Source: Nocardia africana NBRC 100379 (GTDB lineage: Bacteria > Actinomycetota > Actinomycetes > Mycobacteriales > Mycobacteriaceae). From it: a stretch of 64,000 nt of DNA. This document shows, piece after piece, positions 32,850 through 40,853 of this stretch (within the stretch, counting starts at the first letter, position 1; the number at the start of each line of letters is the position of its first letter). The notes under the pieces were generated by a model, which saw only the letters and a program-made list of their open reading frames with translations, was not told the origin of the DNA and did not search any database. The DNA lies in assembly GCF_001612635.1 (NCBI RefSeq), contig NZ_BDAV01000001.1:62001-126000 (forward strand), given 5' to 3'. The position numbers and the translations under genes are program-made.

Positions 32850-33416
32850 GTGGCGTTCGTGGTGCTCTACGACGCCAACGTTCTCTACGGAAATACGCTG
32901 CGCGACATGATGGTTCGGCTCGCGCGGTCGGGCCTGGTCCAGGCGAAATGGTCGGCGCGCATTCTCGACGAAACCTTCGTCAACCTGTCCGCCAAGCGAC
33001 CCGATATCGCACCCGACAAGCTCGTGCGGCTTCGGCAGTTGCTCATCCGGGCTGTTCCCGACTGTCTGGTCGAAGGCTACGAACCGCTCATCGAGGGCCT
33101 GAAACTGCCCGACACGGACGACCGCCACGTACTCGCCGCCGCGATCAAGGCGGGTGCACGAGTCATCGTCACCGCCAACCTGGACGACTTTCCGAACGAG
33201 TATCTCGCGCAGTGGCACATCGAGGCGAAGAGCCCCGACGAGTTCATTCTGGACCAGATGTCACTCGATGATCGAATCGTCTGGGCTTGCATACAGTCGA
33301 TTGCCGATTCACGCAACAATCCTCCGGAGACCGTCGAAGACGTCCTCGACGCGCTCGAACGCGCGGGTCTTATCGAATCCATCGCGGCCCTGCGCGCAGG
33401 CCGGGCCGCGGAATGA
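32850..33416 (+). CDS. PIN-domain toxin (VapC-like ribonuclease)
   Basis: A 188-residue PIN-domain protein, predicted metal-dependent RNase. The acidic site residues are visible: D8 in VVLYDANVLYG, E41 in RILDETFVNL, D90/D91 in LPDTDDRHVLAAA and D112/D113 in TANLDDFPNE. The PIN core takes about 135 residues. The rest (QMSLDDRIVWACIQSIADSR and on) is a helical tail that resembles the PIN_3-type extension. GTG start one base after the antitoxin stop. The stop converges on purE with only 7 bases between. Confidence 0.85.
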   Translation: MAFVVLYDANVLYGNTLRDMMVRLARSGLVQAKWSARILDETFVNLSAKRPDIAPDKLVRLRQLLIRAVPDCLVEGYEPLIEGLKLPDTDDRHVLAAAIKAGARVIVTANLDDFPNEYLAQWHIEAKSPDEFILDQMSLDDRIVWACIQSIADSRNNPPETVEDVLDALERAGLIESIAALRAGRAAE

Positions 33417-33423
33417 ATCCGTC

Positions 33424-33960
33424 CTAGCCCAGCAGGCGGGTGCGCAGGGCTTCGTCCTTGTCGAGGACCAGCTTTTCCAGGTCGGCCTGGAACTGTTCCA
33501 TGCGGGCGCGGAGCTGGGGGTCGGCGGCGGCGAGAATGCGGACGGCGAGCAGGCCCGCGTTGCGGGCGCCGCCGATGGAGACGGTGGCGACGGGGACGCC
33601 GGCGGGCATCTGCACGATCGACAGCAGGGAGTCCATACCGTCGAGGTACTTCAGCGGCACCGGGACGCCGATCACCGGCAGCGGGGTGGCCGAGGCGACC
33701 ATGCCGGGCAGGTGGGCGGCGCCACCGGCACCGGCGATGATCACCTTGACGCCGCGACCGGCGGCCTCGCGGGCGTAGTCGAGCATGCGCTGCGGCGTGC
33801 GATGCGCCGAGACGACACCGACCTCGAAGCGAATCCCGAACTCCGCCAACGCTTCCGCGGCGCCCTCCATCGTGGGCCAGTCGGAATCGCTGCCCATGAT
33901 CAGGCCGACCGCCGGAGCGGAGCTCGCGGTGCGACCATCGAACCCGGTTCCGTTACTCAT
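33424..33960 (-). CDS. purE: N5-carboxyaminoimidazole ribonucleotide mutase
   Basis: Class I PurE of de novo purine synthesis, converting N5-CAIR from PurK to CAIR. The 178 residues include [20 protein letters not shown], the active-site loop [19 protein letters not shown], and [20 protein letters not shown]. The ATG at 33960 is eight bases inside the end of purK, so the two genes overlap and are coupled. Same order as in M. tuberculosis (Rv3275c-Rv3276c). Confidence 0.95.
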   Translation of the reverse strand: MSNGTGFDGRTASSAPAVGLIMGSDSDWPTMEGAAEALAEFGIRFEVGVVSAHRTPQRMLDYAREAAGRGVKVIIAGAGGAAHLPGMVASATPLPVIGVPVPLKYLDGMDSLLSIVQMPAGVPVATVSIGGARNAGLLAVRILAAADPQLRARMEQFQADLEKLVLDKDEALRTRLLG

Positions 33961-35155
33961 GGGGATCCCATCCATCGGTCCACACCGCGTGCGACATCCA
34001 GTGCGCCGCCCGTTCGGCCTTCTCCCGCACCTCGGCCACATCGTCACCGAGGATGTTCACATGCCCGATCTTGCGCTTCGGGCGCTCGCCCTTGCCGTAG
34101 AGGTGCACCTTCGCCTCCGGAATCCGGGCGAACAGGTGGTGCAGGCGCTCGTCCATCGACATCGCCGGCGCCTCGGCCGCGCCGAGGATGTTCGCCATCA
34201 CCGTCACCGGCGCCAGCGGCGTGGTGGCACCGAGCGGATAGTCCAGAACCGCCCGCAGATGCTGCTCGAACTGTCCGGTGACGGCGCCGTCCATCCCCCA
34301 GTGCCCGGAATTGTGCGGACGCATGGCCAGCTCGTTGACCAGCAGGTCGCCGGCGTGGGTTTCGAACAGCTCGACGGCCATCGCACCGGTGACGCCGAGT
34401 TCGGCGGCCAGCCGCAGGGCCAGCGATTCGGCCTCGGTCGCGGCCTCGTCCGAGAGCTCCGGCGCGGGGGCGATCACCACGGCGCACTGGCCCTCGCGCT
34501 GCACGGTCTCCACCACCGGCCAGGCCGCGGCCTGCCCGAACGGCGAGCGCGCCACCATCGCCGAGAGCTCACGCTTCAGATCCACCCGCTGCTCGGCGAG
34601 CACCGTCACACCGTGCCCGAGCTGATCGGTGACGATGCGTTCGGCCTCGGCCTCGTCGTCGATCATCCACACGCCACGCCCGTCGTAGCCGCCGCGCACC
34701 GCCTTGAGCACGAACGGACCGTGTTCGGCGAGGAATCCGGTGGCATCCGCGACGTTCTCGACCGCGGTGAAGGCCGGGACCGGCACGCCCATCTCGGCCA
34801 GTTTGCGCCGCATCGCGAGCTTGTCCTGGGCGTAGACCAGCGCGGCCGGCGGCGGCTGGACGTTCACGCCCTCGGCCACCAGCGCCAGCAGATGCTCGGT
34901 CGGCACATGTTCGTGATCGAAGGTCACCGCGTGCGTACCGACGGCGACCTTGCGCAGGGCCGCGAGATCGGTATGCGATCCGAGCACCAGCTCGGGACTG
35001 ACCTGCGCCGCCGGATCGTCGGGTCGGTCGGCCAGGACCCGCAGGCACTGGCCCAGCGCCACGGCAGCCTGATGCGTCATCCGCGCCAGCTGCCCGCCGC
35101 CGATCATCGCGACGGTCGGCATCCCACCACCTTCGAAACTGCGCGAAACCGGCAT
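33953..35155 (-). CDS. purK: N5-carboxyaminoimidazole ribonucleotide synthase
   Basis: ATP-grasp enzyme that carboxylates AIR to N5-CAIR. The N-terminal [20 protein letters not shown], the lid [20 protein letters not shown], and the C-terminal [20 protein letters not shown] with [10 protein letters not shown] are characteristic. ATG at 35155 (AAGGTG upstream) gives 400 residues; starts at 35122 and farther upstream are possible because N-termini vary in this family. It is the first gene of the purK-purE pair. Confidence 0.93.
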   Translation of the reverse strand: MPVSRSFEGGGMPTVAMIGGGQLARMTHQAAVALGQCLRVLADRPDDPAAQVSPELVLGSHTDLAALRKVAVGTHAVTFDHEHVPTEHLLALVAEGVNVQPPPAALVYAQDKLAMRRKLAEMGVPVPAFTAVENVADATGFLAEHGPFVLKAVRGGYDGRGVWMIDDEAEAERIVTDQLGHGVTVLAEQRVDLKRELSAMVARSPFGQAAAWPVVETVQREGQCAVVIAPAPELSDEAATEAESLALRLAAELGVTGAMAVELFETHAGDLLVNELAMRPHNSGHWGMDGAVTGQFEQHLRAVLDYPLGATTPLAPVTVMANILGAAEAPAMSMDERLHHLFARIPEAKVHLYGKGERPKRKIGHVNILGDDVAEVREKAERAAHWMSHAVWTDGWDPHE

Positions 35156-35306
35156 CGGTTCACCTTCGGCAACCTCTTGCACCCCGGTGGAGGGGTCCAT
35201 CGATGGCCCACTACGCTCGCTCACAGCCCACCATGTTGTCATGCGCCCACACGCGGGGATGAGTGCGGGTTGATTGCCCGGCGCGAGACGGACGTAGACT
35301 CACCGG

Positions 35307-35852
35307 GTGCCATTTGTCGACGATGTGGTCAACATCCTCCCTAAAACACTACGGGACCTCGCTGTTCGCCATCACGAGCTGATCAAGTTCGCGATTGTCG
35401 GAGCGACCACTTTCGTCATCGACAGCGGTATCTTCTACATCCTCAAATTGACGGTTCTCGAATCCAAACCGATCACGGCCAAGATCATTTCCGGGGTTAT
35501 CGCGGTCATCGCGTCCTACATCCTGAACCGGGAATGGTCGTTCAAGGGTCGCGGCGGTCGTGAGAAACACCACGAAGCCCTGCTGTTCTTCGTGGTCAGC
35601 GCCATCGGCGTGCTGTTGTCGAATGTCCCGCTGTGGGTTTCGCGGTATTTCTTCCATCTGCACGTTCCCGATGTCAGCTTGACCGTGGAGAACATCGCCG
35701 ACTTCGTCAGCGCCTTCATCATCGGCAACATCCTGCAGATGGTGTTCCGATTCTGGGCGATGAAGCGCTGGGTGTTCCCCGACGAAATCGACGCACTGGT
35801 CGAAGAATTCGAAGAGCTGTACGAGGAAGAGAAACCGCTCGGCTTCAGCTGA
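35307..35852 (+). CDS. GtrA-family membrane protein
   Basis: A 181-residue protein with four membrane helices and the GtrA signature ELIKFAIVGATTFVIDSGIF, IASYILNREWSFKGRGGREK and the final RFWAMKRWVFPDE. GtrA proteins are thought to flip polyprenyl-phosphate-linked sugars for cell-wall glycan modification. It is the counterpart of M. tuberculosis Rv3277 by position, divergent from purK. An acidic C-terminal tail (EEFEELYEEEKP) is present. Confidence 0.87.
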   Translation: MPFVDDVVNILPKTLRDLAVRHHELIKFAIVGATTFVIDSGIFYILKLTVLESKPITAKIISGVIAVIASYILNREWSFKGRGGREKHHEALLFFVVSAIGVLLSNVPLWVSRYFFHLHVPDVSLTVENIADFVSAFIIGNILQMVFRFWAMKRWVFPDEIDALVEEFEELYEEEKPLGFS

Positions 35853-35861
35853 ACCCACCGT

Positions 35862-37172
35862 TCAGCGGGGCTCCCCGATGACGCCGTTACCCGACCGCCC
35901 CGCGGTCGGCTTACCGAGGAATACCGCGAACAGCGCCGGACGCCGTCGCTGGAGTTCCAGGCGGCCGCCATCGGCCTCGATCAGCGCGCGCGCCAGCGCC
36001 AAACCCACCCCGGTCGATCCGGCGCCGGAGAAGCCGCGGTCGAAGATGTGCGGGGCCAGTTCGTCACTGACCCCCTCGCCCTCGTCGGCCACCTCCACCG
36101 CGACCAGCGGTTCCCGGTCGGGCCCGCCGTAGACGGTGCGCACCGACACGGTGCAGTCTCCGCCGCCGTGCACCAGCGCGTTGTCGACCAGTACGGCCAC
36201 CGCCTCGCGCAACCGCGATCCGGTCACCGGTGCGCGCAGGGCCGGATCGCCGGAAAGCACGAGTTTGCGACCGGCCTCGGCGAAGGGATGCCGCCATTCG
36301 GTGACCACCCCGCGCAATTCCGCGACCACCGGAACCGGTTCGTGATCGGCGGCATCCTGGTCGCGGGAATCGCGAACCAATTCGTCGATCGCCTCGGTGA
36401 GCCGATCGACCTGCGCCATCGCCTCCTCCGATTCCTGGACGACCGCCGGATCCGGATGCGCCGACAATTCGTCCAGGCGCAGCCGCACCGCCGTCAGGCG
36501 ACTGCGCAACTGATGGGAGACGTCGGCGACCAGCGCGTGTTCGCGCTGGAGCCGGCCCGCGATCTCGACCGTGGCCGAATCCAGCACATCCGAGACCCGG
36601 TCGAGTTCGGTGATCCCGTGGCGGCGCGGATCGGGCCGGAAATCACCCTTCGCCAGCCGCGCGGCCCGCGCGGCCACATCTCGCAGCGGATCGGCGACCC
36701 GCCGCGCGGTCACCACCGCCACCGCGGCGCCCGCCGCCAGCGAGGCCAGGGCCACCAGCGCCACCGCGCCCACCGCTTGCCGCTGCATCGAATGCATGGG
36801 CGCGGCCGGCACCTCGAGTCGCAGCGAGCCGGACGTGCCCATCGACAGCGATTCCACCACCGGGTTCTGTACCACCGGCGCCCCCGCGTCCACCCGCAGC
36901 GCGGCGTCCTCGGGGGTCGGATAGATGATCGTCAGCCGTCCGTCGGCCGGGATCAGCGGCCGCACCGAGCGCAGATCGAGCACACCGTGGACCAGCCCGT
37001 CCTCACGTTCCTGGCCGACGATCTCCACCGACATGCGATCCAGGCGGGCCCGCAGGTCGCTGCGGGTGATATCGGCCACCCACTGCCACGCGGTGAACGC
37101 CAGCGGGATACCCAGCACCACCGTGGTGAGGGTCAGGGCCGCCAGCATGGACAGCAGAATTCGGCGCCGCAT
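35862..37172 (-). CDS. Sensor histidine kinase
   Basis: A 436-residue membrane sensor: first helix at residues 5-30, extracytoplasmic domain to about 132, second helix 133-155, HAMP, then the kinase. The phosphorylated residue is H220 in LVADVSHQLRSRLTAVRLRL, which has Arg where most kinases have Pro in the H-box. The N-box is AVLVDNALVHGGG, and the G-boxes are EVADEGEGV and GSTGVGLALARALIE. It partners the OmpR-type regulator 6 bases upstream. No such pair lies here in M. tuberculosis, so it is a lineage-specific insertion between the GtrA and PH-protein genes. Confidence 0.9.
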   Translation of the reverse strand: MRRRILLSMLAALTLTTVVLGIPLAFTAWQWVADITRSDLRARLDRMSVEIVGQEREDGLVHGVLDLRSVRPLIPADGRLTIIYPTPEDAALRVDAGAPVVQNPVVESLSMGTSGSLRLEVPAAPMHSMQRQAVGAVALVALASLAAGAAVAVVTARRVADPLRDVAARAARLAKGDFRPDPRRHGITELDRVSDVLDSATVEIAGRLQREHALVADVSHQLRSRLTAVRLRLDELSAHPDPAVVQESEEAMAQVDRLTEAIDELVRDSRDQDAADHEPVPVVAELRGVVTEWRHPFAEAGRKLVLSGDPALRAPVTGSRLREAVAVLVDNALVHGGGDCTVSVRTVYGGPDREPLVAVEVADEGEGVSDELAPHIFDRGFSGAGSTGVGLALARALIEADGGRLELQRRRPALFAVFLGKPTAGRSGNGVIGEPR

Positions 37173-37178
37173 CGGCGA

Positions 37179-37856
37179 TCAATCGGTGTTGAAGCGGAAA
37201 CCGACACCGCGCACGGTGACGATGCGCCGCTCCGCGACCGGGCCCTCGTCACCGATCTTGCGGCGCAGCCAGGACATGTGCATGTCGAGGGTTTTGGACC
37301 CGCGCAGATCGGCATCGCCCCACACCTCGCGCAGAATCGTCTCGCGCGGCACGACCTGCCCGGCGCGGTCGATGAGCACCTTGAGCAGTTCGTACTCCTT
37401 GTTGGCCAGATTCACCTCGTGGCCGTTGACCAGCACGCGCCGCGCCGCGGGTTCGAGCCGCACGCCGCCGATCTCCACCGCCTCGTCGCCGATGCCGCTG
37501 CGCCGCAACAGGGCTCGCACACGAGCCAGCAGTTCGGCGAGGCGAAACGGTTTGCCCACATAGTCGTCGGCGCCGGCGTCGAGACCGACCACGAAATCGA
37601 CCTCGTCGGTGCGGGCGGTCAACATCAGCACCGCGAGATCGGCGCCCCGGGCACGGACCTGGCGGCATACCTCCAGGCCGTCCATACCGGGCAGCCCGAG
37701 GTCGAGGATGAGCAGATCGTGTTCACCCTCCAGCGCGCGGCGCAACACGGCGGGGCCGAAGCTCTCGACGGTTACCGAATAGCCTTCGCGCCCCAGCGCT
37801 CGCGACAGCGGAGCGGCGATGGCCTCATCGTCCTCGGCCAGCAATACGGCGGTCAC
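37179..37856 (-). CDS. OmpR/PhoB-family response regulator
   Basis: A 225-residue two-domain regulator. The receiver has the acidic pocket AEDDEA, phosphoacceptor D52 in LLILDLGLPGMDG, and K102 in YVGKPF. The C-terminal winged helix reads NKEYELLKVLIDRAGQVVPR, then KTLDMHMSWLRRKIGD and VRGVGFRFNTD, which is the PhoB/OmpR type. GTG start. First gene of the pair with the histidine kinase; targets unknown. Confidence 0.93.
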   Translation of the reverse strand: MTAVLLAEDDEAIAAPLSRALGREGYSVTVESFGPAVLRRALEGEHDLLILDLGLPGMDGLEVCRQVRARGADLAVLMLTARTDEVDFVVGLDAGADDYVGKPFRLAELLARVRALLRRSGIGDEAVEIGGVRLEPAARRVLVNGHEVNLANKEYELLKVLIDRAGQVVPRETILREVWGDADLRGSKTLDMHMSWLRRKIGDEGPVAERRIVTVRGVGFRFNTD

Positions 37857-37916
37857 AGCACAAGATTACTGGCGAACCGGGCCGATCGGGCGTGCGCCAC
37901 CGTACCGCGGCCGCGG

Positions 37917-38465
37917 CTACCGGCGGCGGCCGTAGCGAGGGTCCTGATACTGCTCGTGGCCCGGATCGCCGTGCGGGCTGTCGAAGACCTGGTGGTACAG
38001 CAGCGAATGCACCTTCTGCACGTTCGGAATGTCGTCGTACTCCAACGGATCACCCGAGGCGGCGTCGATGATGAGGGTGCCCGTGCCCAGCAACCGGTCC
38101 GACAACCCGTGGCGGAACTGCACACTGGAGATGCGGTTCATCGGAATATCGATGCCGGTGTGGGTGAGCACGCCCTCGCGCACCAGCACCCGTCGGTCGG
38201 TGATGATGAAATGCGTTGACTTCCAACGGATCACCTGCGACAGGCACCGCCACACGACCAGCAGCGCCCACACCACGACGATCGCGATGAGAACGACGTT
38301 GCGCGTGGTGCCCTCGGTGTTGCGCCAGGCCAGCCCGCTCAGGAATCCGGCCAGCGCCGTGGCGAGGATGAAGGTGAGCGCCGGCAAGAACAACATCTTC
38401 CAATGCGGATGACGGTGCAGTAGCAGCTGCTCGTCCGGCGCGAGCAGCTCCTCCGGATAACTCAT
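37917..38465 (-). CDS. PH-domain membrane protein (Rv3278c-like)
   Basis: A 182-residue protein with two membrane helices (about residues 24-42 and 58-76) followed by a bacterial PH-like domain: THFIITDRRVLVREGVLTHT, then GIDIPMNRISSVQFRHGLSD and GTLIIDAASGDPLEYDDIPN. The C-terminus is basic (QYQDPRYGRRR). Function not established for the family. Synteny beside birA matches M. tuberculosis Rv3278c. Confidence 0.85.
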   Translation of the reverse strand: MSYPEELLAPDEQLLLHRHPHWKMLFLPALTFILATALAGFLSGLAWRNTEGTTRNVVLIAIVVVWALLVVWRCLSQVIRWKSTHFIITDRRVLVREGVLTHTGIDIPMNRISSVQFRHGLSDRLLGTGTLIIDAASGDPLEYDDIPNVQKVHSLLYHQVFDSPHGDPGHEQYQDPRYGRRR

Positions 38466-38494
38466 ATGCGAACCCTACCCCCTGATTCGTCCCG

Positions 38495-39292
38495 TTATGC
38501 CGGGCGAAGATGAGTGACGTCGCCCGCCGAGACCGACCGATCCCCGATGATCAGGCGGCCGTAGGCGTCGATATCGGTGGCCACGCCGGTGATGACCTCA
38601 CCGCCGGGCAGTTCCGCCCGCACGTCGGCGCCGAGGGTGGCGCAGCGGGCCCGGTAGGCGTCGGCCAGCGCTGCGACATTCCAGTTATCCGTCCGCCATT
38701 CGGTGAAGTGGCGGGAGAAGGCACGCAGCAGGGCGAGGACCAACGCTGTGCGGTCGACATTCTCCGCGCCGGCCAGGGTCAGCGAAACGGCATGCGGCAC
38801 AGGCAGTTCGTCCTCGGTGAGGCTGACGTTCAGCCCGACGCCGACCACGACCGCCGGCGCACCCGCGCCGGAGGCCACCTCGGCCAGGATGCCGGCCACC
38901 TTGCGGCCGCCGATCAGAACGTCGTTGGGCCACTTGAGGTTTGCGTCCAGGCCGGTGGTTTCGCGGACCGCGTCGACGACGGCGACACCGGTCAGCAGCG
39001 GCAGCCAGCCGAGGACGGCCGGCTCGATACCGCCGAGCCGCACCAGAATCGACATCGCGATCTGCGCGCGCGGCGGGCTCACCCACGAACGTTCGTGGCG
39101 GCCGCGACCCCGGTCCTGATATTCGGCGACCAGCACCCGTCGATCGGAGGACGGATCGCCGGCCTCGCCGATCAGATCCGCGTTGGTCGAACCGGTCGAC
39201 TCCACCACATCGATGCGGGAGAAGAACGACAGGTCGGGCTGTTCGGCGACGGCATGTCGCAGGATATCGGCGTCCAACGGTGACCTCTGCAC
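38495..39292 (-). CDS. birA: Biotin-[acetyl-CoA-carboxylase] ligase
   Basis: Makes biotinyl-AMP and attaches biotin to the carboxylase AccA3 encoded nearby. The 265-residue protein has ESTGSTNADLIGEAGD, the biotinyl-AMP loop EYQDRGRGRHERSWVSPP, and LKWPNDVLIGGRKVAGILAE, then VVVGVGLNV. It lacks the N-terminal helix-turn-helix of E. coli BirA, so it is a class I enzyme without a repressor role. GTG start at 39292. Convergent with nothing; the hairpin at 39368-39396 separates it from the next upstream gene. Confidence 0.94.
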   Translation of the reverse strand: MQRSPLDADILRHAVAEQPDLSFFSRIDVVESTGSTNADLIGEAGDPSSDRRVLVAEYQDRGRGRHERSWVSPPRAQIAMSILVRLGGIEPAVLGWLPLLTGVAVVDAVRETTGLDANLKWPNDVLIGGRKVAGILAEVASGAGAPAVVVGVGLNVSLTEDELPVPHAVSLTLAGAENVDRTALVLALLRAFSRHFTEWRTDNWNVAALADAYRARCATLGADVRAELPGGEVITGVATDIDAYGRLIIGDRSVSAGDVTHLRPA

Positions 39293-39367
39293 GCCTCGCA
39301 GGCTACTCCAGCGGGCTCGGGCGGCCGCTATGCCGCTCCGCGATGGCTCTCTCGCGTCGTCCGAGAT

Positions 39368-39396
39368 GCGGGTGCCGGCTCATCGGCGGCACCCGC
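39368..39396 (-). terminator. Hairpin between the small orphan gene and birA
   Basis: Perfect 10-bp stem GCGGGTGCCG / CGGCACCCGC with a 9-base loop, no T run. It lies just after the stop of the 76-residue gene on the minus strand. Confidence 0.5.
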
Positions 39397-39409
39397 AGCC
39401 CGGGTCGTC

Positions 39410-39640
39410 TCATCGGGCCAGGTCGTACTCCGGCAGATGGATCGAGCGCACGAGTCCGTCCGCTCCACCGCATGCCATGACGGCGTCGGAGGCCGGTTCG
39501 CCGGCCTCGTCCGGCGCCGGCTGCCCCGCCTGTTCGGCCCAGACCTCCGGATCCACGACGGTCGGCTCCGGCTCTCCTGCCGACCGGGTCCACGCCGTCG
39601 CGGTGGCCCGTTCCGCGACCGATCTACTCCACTCCCACAT
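39410..39640 (-). CDS. Small hypothetical protein
   Basis: A 76-residue acidic protein starting WEWSRSVAERATATAW and ending VRSIHLPEYDLAR. I recognise no family. It is listed because GGGGAGGTG stands 5 bases before the ATG and a perfect hairpin follows the stop, both signs of a real transcription unit. Composition is rich in Ala, Glu and Pro, so it may be largely disordered. Confidence 0.45.
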   Translation of the reverse strand: MWEWSRSVAERATATAWTRSAGEPEPTVVDPEVWAEQAGQPAPDEAGEPASDAVMACGGADGLVRSIHLPEYDLAR

Positions 39641-39772
39641 CGCGCACCTCCCCAGTGCTTGATTTCGGAGTCTTCACCGTACGGGTACGCGCACCCGGCA
39701 ATCCACCGAATTACTCGGCACAACCTGTCGATCGCCGCGAAAAGCGTTGCGGTGCCGCGTCTTCCGCGAGCG

Positions 39773-40111
39773 TCACAGCGGTTGCAGACCCAAGGCTCCG
39801 GCGACGAAGCGGCTCACCGCGGTCAGGCCGGACTGCAGCGCGGAATCGTAGCCCTCGCGCGACCAGCCCGAAATCTCGGCGGTGCCATCGGGTTGCGGCG
39901 TCACCACAATCTCGGCGACCAGTTCCGCGGTGGTGGGTTCGCACACCGCCCACGAATATCCGGTCTGTTCCGCCCATTCGCGGGCACGGCGTTCGACATA
40001 GCCGGGGTCGGTGATGCCGCCGTCGGCCAGTGCCGGGCGGTCGTCGATGCGGTCGTCGGCACGCAGCGCACGCAGATACCAACTGCCGGCGTTGATTTCG
40101 ATCGGTTCCAT
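39773..40111 (-). CDS. Shortened GNAT-like protein
   Basis: A 112-residue protein that begins like RimJ/RimL-type acetyltransferases (EPIEINAGSWYLRALRADDR, IDDRPAL) and continues with EWAEQTGYSWAVCEPTTAEL, VAEIVVTPQPDGTAEISGW and AVSRFVAGALGL. The acetyl-CoA-binding loop (R/Q-x-x-G-x-G/A) between these parts and the C-terminal Asn-rich strand are missing, so it is about 60 residues short of an active enzyme. It may be a degenerate copy. Its ATG overlaps the DUF1707 gene stop (40111-40113), so it is translated from the same message. Confidence 0.55.
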   Translation of the reverse strand: MEPIEINAGSWYLRALRADDRIDDRPALADGGITDPGYVERRAREWAEQTGYSWAVCEPTTAELVAEIVVTPQPDGTAEISGWSREGYDSALQSGLTAVSRFVAGALGLQPL

Positions 40112-40566
40112 CAGTACCTCCTCCGGCGACGGTCGCGCCGACGGCGGCGGTCGAGCATGCGGTGGTCGTCGCCGTCGGGGAGCCGGCGATCGTGGCCGCG
40201 CTGCTGGAGCCCGCCGGTGATGATGCCGGCCGCGGGGATGAGCAGGAACCAGAGCCAGGTGTGGGTGGTGAAGAACAGCACCAGCGCGATGATCACCACC
40301 AGGCCCATCATCGAACCGGCGAATTCGCGCCGCCCACCCGGCTGGGCGGCGGCCGGTTCCGGTGGTTCCGGGGGCTCCGGCACGGCCGCCGGGAGGTCGC
40401 TGAACACCGGCGCCAGATCGCCCCGCGTCACCGCCGCGGCGATGAGTCCGCTGCGCTCGTCGAACTCGGCGACCGACAACCGCCCGGCGGCGAAATGCTC
40501 CGACAGGCGCTGCATCGCCTGCTCGCGCTCCGCGGTACCGATGCGGACGTCGGGGGAATCAGCCAT
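40111..40566 (-). CDS. DUF1707 membrane protein
   Basis: A 151-residue protein. Residues 6-58 form the DUF1707 domain common in actinobacteria: VRIGTAEREQAMQRLSEHFA, AGRLSVAEFDERSGLIAAAV. A Pro-rich linker and a two-segment membrane hairpin (MMGLVVIIALVLFFTTHTWL, WFLLIPAAGIITG) follow, then a very basic tail of Arg repeats. No function known. It leads a two-gene unit with the GNAT-like gene. Confidence 0.82.
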   Translation of the reverse strand: MADSPDVRIGTAEREQAMQRLSEHFAAGRLSVAEFDERSGLIAAAVTRGDLAPVFSDLPAAVPEPPEPPEPAAAQPGGRREFAGSMMGLVVIIALVLFFTTHTWLWFLLIPAAGIITGGLQQRGHDRRLPDGDDHRMLDRRRRRDRRRRRY

Positions 40567-40853
40567 GGCACGAGATTACCGCGCGGGGCGCCGGTGAGCG
40601 GGTTCGTCGCCGCGGCCGTCCACCCCCGGTACCGCCGGCCGCCCATCGGCACTATCGTCGGTCTCATGTTCCGCCAGCGCGGCATCGGAACCGCTGCCGC
40701 CCCGCTCGTCGCCGCGAGGAGCGGTCGAGCACCACAGCCGAGTACCGAGACGCGGCCGCAGATTCGCGACGCGCGGCTCCCGGCGCGGACGTCACCGGCC
40801 GGCCCTCGTGCCGTCGGCGGCTTCCGGCCGGGTACGCACATCGGGCGGATGCG
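40567..40853. other. Intergenic region between DUF1707 and kinase genes
   Basis: About 290 bases between divergent genes, with no gene, hairpin or clear operator that I can support. It should hold both promoters. Confidence 0.4.

Noticed and set aside
37125..37185. Idea that the histidine kinase start overlaps a second regulator gene
   Set aside because: Only a normal 6-base gap to the response regulator is present.
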